Source of the DNA: Mycteria americana
Taxonomy: Eukaryota > Chordata > Aves > Ciconiiformes > Ciconiidae
Direction of reading: 5' to 3'
Assembly: GCF_035582795.1 (NCBI RefSeq)
Contig: NC_134379.1
Location: forward strand, 682,001 to 746,000
Length of the DNA stretch: 64,000 bases
The translations under genes were made by a program, and so were the position numbers. Under the pieces are notes generated by a model that was not told the DNA's origin, ran no database searches, and saw nothing but the letters and a program-made list of their open reading frames with translations. Positions 60,959 through 64,000 of the stretch are shown here, one piece after another. The number at the start of each line of letters is the position of its first letter. The stretch's first letter is position 1.

Positions 60959-63583
60959 CTGTGCCCCTGCTCCTGGTTGGTGGCACTGGGGTACCTCATG
61001 GAAAGCTGTTACAGCTTGTAAAACTTCTGGTTTACATCCTTTCTGCTAGCTATTGTTCATGCCCACACAATACCTCTGGCCTGGGGATGTGGGGAATTCC
61101 TTGGGAACCCCTCAAGATAACATCATCCATCAAGTCGGAGTCTGATTTCCGCTCGATCCAATAACACATCAACCTACAGGAGCTTTCTGACTCAGTGCAT
61201 TCTGATAAAGTAGTTGTACAGCTCGGGTCCTATGGTTCACTTAATGATCAATGTAAGTATTTCCTCTGGCATTTTCTTTTCCTAATACTAAGATGAAATA
61301 AGTCCAGGATTATCATCATTTGATAAAATGAAGCCTGGTAACCAACAGAGTAGAATTAGTGTGCGTGTGGGTGGTACAACACAGTGTTTTGTGGAACCTG
61401 ATTGTTGTTGGTTGTTTTACTGTCTCACAGGTCAGAGAGGTGAAATGTGATGTACAAGGGAGTGCAGGCTGGGCTTGGCTGTGGCTAACGCAGGAGCAGA
61501 GGAGGGGCAGGGAGAGGACGGACCCCCTTGTTCTCTGAAAACCCAGCTTAGGTCTTGGAGGTGGTCAGACCTTTGGGTGGTTGCAGATGCTGCTTCCCAA
61601 AGGGACTCGGGGTGTGACAGTGAGCACTGCCGTCTGGGGACAGCCAGCTCCCGGGGCAGGACCCTCCATGTGTGTCCCCAGCCCCAGAACAGGACCCTCG
61701 GGTCAGGGCCTCTGAGCCCTCCTGTGGTGCGTGGGCAGAGCTCCTGGGTCCTGCCGCACGAGGCTGCTGTGATTCCCACCCACGGGACGAGGACGAGGAG
61801 GGCCAGCGGGGTCTAAGGGACGGTAACGTGCTGAAAAGGCAGAGGCAGACCTACGTGTGCGCAAAAGGAGAATTGGGCACCGAGGGGCCTTTACTGGTGG
61901 AGCTGGGGGTGCTGATGGGCTTTACCTGCCTGAGAAGTCCCCTGTGCAGTGGAAATTTCGCCGTCACATTAGGTCTGGGATTCAGCCGAAGGCTGTGCCT
62001 TCCTTGTGCAGAGCCATGCTTTCCATGCTTTTGTGCAGGGGAAATATTTGTACCAGAGGAGTTCTGTTGAGATGGCCGCTCCGGCCTAATGCTCAGGCAG
62101 TAGGATTAAGGTACGCAATAATTGGGTTCTCTATTTATGAAACCTTGCGAGAAGAAAATCAGGCTGAATATGTACAATACATTGAAGTGTAATAAAGCCA
62201 GCTTAAATGGGTACGTTATTGCAAAGCAGACTGTTTAAATGCATAACATTTGTGTGTTGCCTGACAGTACAGTCCTCTGAGAAATACAAGAATCCTAGTC
62301 AAATACGACTTGCAAAAAATGTGAATGAATTCTGCTACCCCTAGTCCGAAACCTGTAATGACTTGAAAAGCCCCATGGAAGCAGCAGGTCTCTCCTTGAC
62401 CAGCTCTGTGTGGTTCCATGCTGCAGAACAGGGTTTTGGAGCTGGGTGGCCGTGGGGGACAGCGGGCAGAGAGTGCGGGGCTGGCGCGCGGCTTGGCAAG
62501 GCAGGAGCCCTGCGATGGCAGGAAACCACAGGTTTCCAAAGCTAGAGATTGTAATGCTTTTGGATGAAATGTCAACTTTTTGCTTTCTGAAAAAAAAATG
62601 TTAGGGTACTTCCTTTCCTCTGCTGAAACCTTCCGTTGTCTCGCAGAGAAGATCCATCTTGGGAACGCTCTGCTCGGCCTGTACCAGTTCCCATGATTTT
62701 CTTCCTCCCAGGACCAAGAAATGCAGAAACACAAAGACAATTGCAATGCTTCCAGCCTTTCTGGTCCCACAGAAGCAGCTCACTGTGAGAGAAGAGCCAG
62801 ATGACTCCCGAGCACTAAATAAACCCGTACTTAATGGCATGCCGCACGTGGAATGCCGAGCGCTCTGAAACAGCGTGGGCCATGGTTACAAGGGATAGTC
62901 TTTGTGCACTTGCTTGCTGTATGACTATTTAAAAAAATACTCCCATCTTCATCTCTTGGACTAAAAATATTTCCTGCCTTTAGCGTGGATTTGTAAATAC
63001 TTCAGCTTTTCTCGAAACTCTGTCAGATAGGTTATATTTGTCAATATAGAAGTTTTGCTCATCCCTGTAGCCTAGCCTCCCATCGACGAAGTGATCCAGA
63101 CCCTTTAGAGGCCTGTGTTCATAAGACTCATACTGCATTTTCTCTGTGAGCTTGTGTTTAGTTAACTCCATAAGGGCTTATCATAAGCTCTACCAATTTG
63201 GTACGATGATAATTTTCTTTAAAAAGCGGCTGTAAGTGTGAATTTAGTCTACTTATTTTTGATGTCCAGTGAAGCTTTAGACAGCAATTTAATCATTATT
63301 ATTGCTATTGTACAGCTGCTCTCTGGAGGAGCTTAAACCGTGTCAAAAAGGGAACCAACATAATGAGTCTGACAGAATTTCAGAGGGAGCGATTAAACTT
63401 AGGATAATGAGTTCTGCTGAATTTTTAATGCTATTGTAACAATTCACACCACTGCAGCCTGTTCATCTCTGAACTCAAAACTGAAATGTGCAGTTGGGAA
63501 TTGGGCTGTGCAGTTATGTCCTTCTCCAAGTCTATTCCCCTTAAGAAAAAAAGAAAAACCAAGACAAAAGGAACCCTATAAGT

Positions 63584-63600
63584 TCTCTCTCTCTCTCTCT
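63584..63600. repeat. (TC)n microsatellite
   Basis: About eight TC units followed by TTTTCAG, so it also makes a splice-acceptor-like pyrimidine tract on the plus strand. Confidence 0.9.
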
Positions 63601-64000
63601 TTTTCAGCTTTCTCAAATCTTCAGGCTGTGTTGCTGCTAGCCATCCTTCCCAAATTCAGTGTTTGCAACATGCAAACCTCCGGCCCCAGGTGAAGGTCTG
63701 GGTATCTGTCCCGCTTCTTCCTCGTAGCTGCAGAGAAGGTCCCAGACCAGTTTTCAATTATATGGATTATACTGTGCTTCATATTTGGGGACTGAATGAG
63801 TAGCGGTAAATCAAACTTCATTAAACTGGCTATTTTTCACTGGTTCTTTAGAAATGGGTAGTGGGAATTGAAATGTGATTAGCTGCAATGAGAGGAGGAC
63901 AGTACTGTTTTGCTTGGGGTTTATTTTGCTCTGATGCATGCTGTGGTTTCTCACACTCCACTGCAGCTGCTGGAGCGTGCAGATTTGCAGGGAGAAGCTC

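Larger units (their letters stand above)
52321..64000. other. Distal upstream DNA, no gene supported
   Basis: Mostly AT-rich unique sequence. It contains (TC)n at 58752-58766 and 63584-63600, an 18-bp tandem duplication at 58675-58709, a duplicated CTCAGGGGATTTTA-like segment near 55665-55697 and a G14 run at 60945-60958. Two weak coding-like signals (62980-63171 minus, 63608-63690 plus) are discussed as findings and not called as genes. Confidence 0.6.

Noticed and set aside
62216..62770. 184-codon minus-strand frame
   Set aside because: Composition is mixed with no motif. Three overlapping frames on the same interval are also open, which points to local base composition and not to coding.

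Overview
The window looks like nuclear DNA from a bird, probably a neoavian. It carries a 5'-truncated CR1 LINE, the main avian retroposon. It also carries a solo LTR that I recognise as a common neoavian endogenous-retrovirus type. One vertebrate gene is split by canonical GT-AG introns and surrounded by long non-coding DNA. There is no prokaryotic architecture, CRISPR array, operon, rRNA or tRNA that I can support.

Positions 1231-24112 (minus strand) hold the complete coding part of WSCD1, the WSC-domain sulfotransferase. Eight coding exons run right to left: 23842-23416, 18440-18326, 16534-16350, 13186-13065, 6425-6260, 4767-4603, 3761-3561 and 1583-1231. All junction phases agree. The spliced CDS is 1734 nt and encodes 577 aa, close to the roughly 575 aa of mammalian WSCD1. 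The product is a type II membrane protein with a short cytosolic N-terminus, one signal-anchor helix, a stem, two WSC domains and a C-terminal PAPS-dependent sulfotransferase domain. Positions 1-1195 are the 3' flank or 3'UTR.

Positions 24113-64000 contain no protein-coding exon I can support. This 40 kb is the upstream part of the WSCD1 locus (long first intron and/or 5' intergenic DNA). It has five CpG-rich patches near 33.3, 35.3, 36.4, 45.6 and 52.1 kb. The 33.3 kb patch contains a strong minus-strand splice donor (33398-33393) that could end a non-coding first exon. The solo LTR (43121-43694) has a perfect 5-bp target-site duplication. The CR1 (46470-47618) encodes part of a reverse transcriptase broken by a one-base deletion. 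Simple repeats are scattered throughout.

I looked for an undescribed system and did not find convincing evidence of one. The better leads are local: a perfect 24-bp palindrome abutting a 20-bp tandem duplication in intron 5, an RFX-type X-box in the 45.6 kb CpG patch, an open in-frame 5' leader before the WSCD1 start, a poly(A) signal 29 nt after the WSCD1 stop followed by a genomic A-tract, and an unexplained small ORF at 62980-63171. Gene identity rests on family recognition from memory. Splice sites were placed by reading the sequence, without transcript data.
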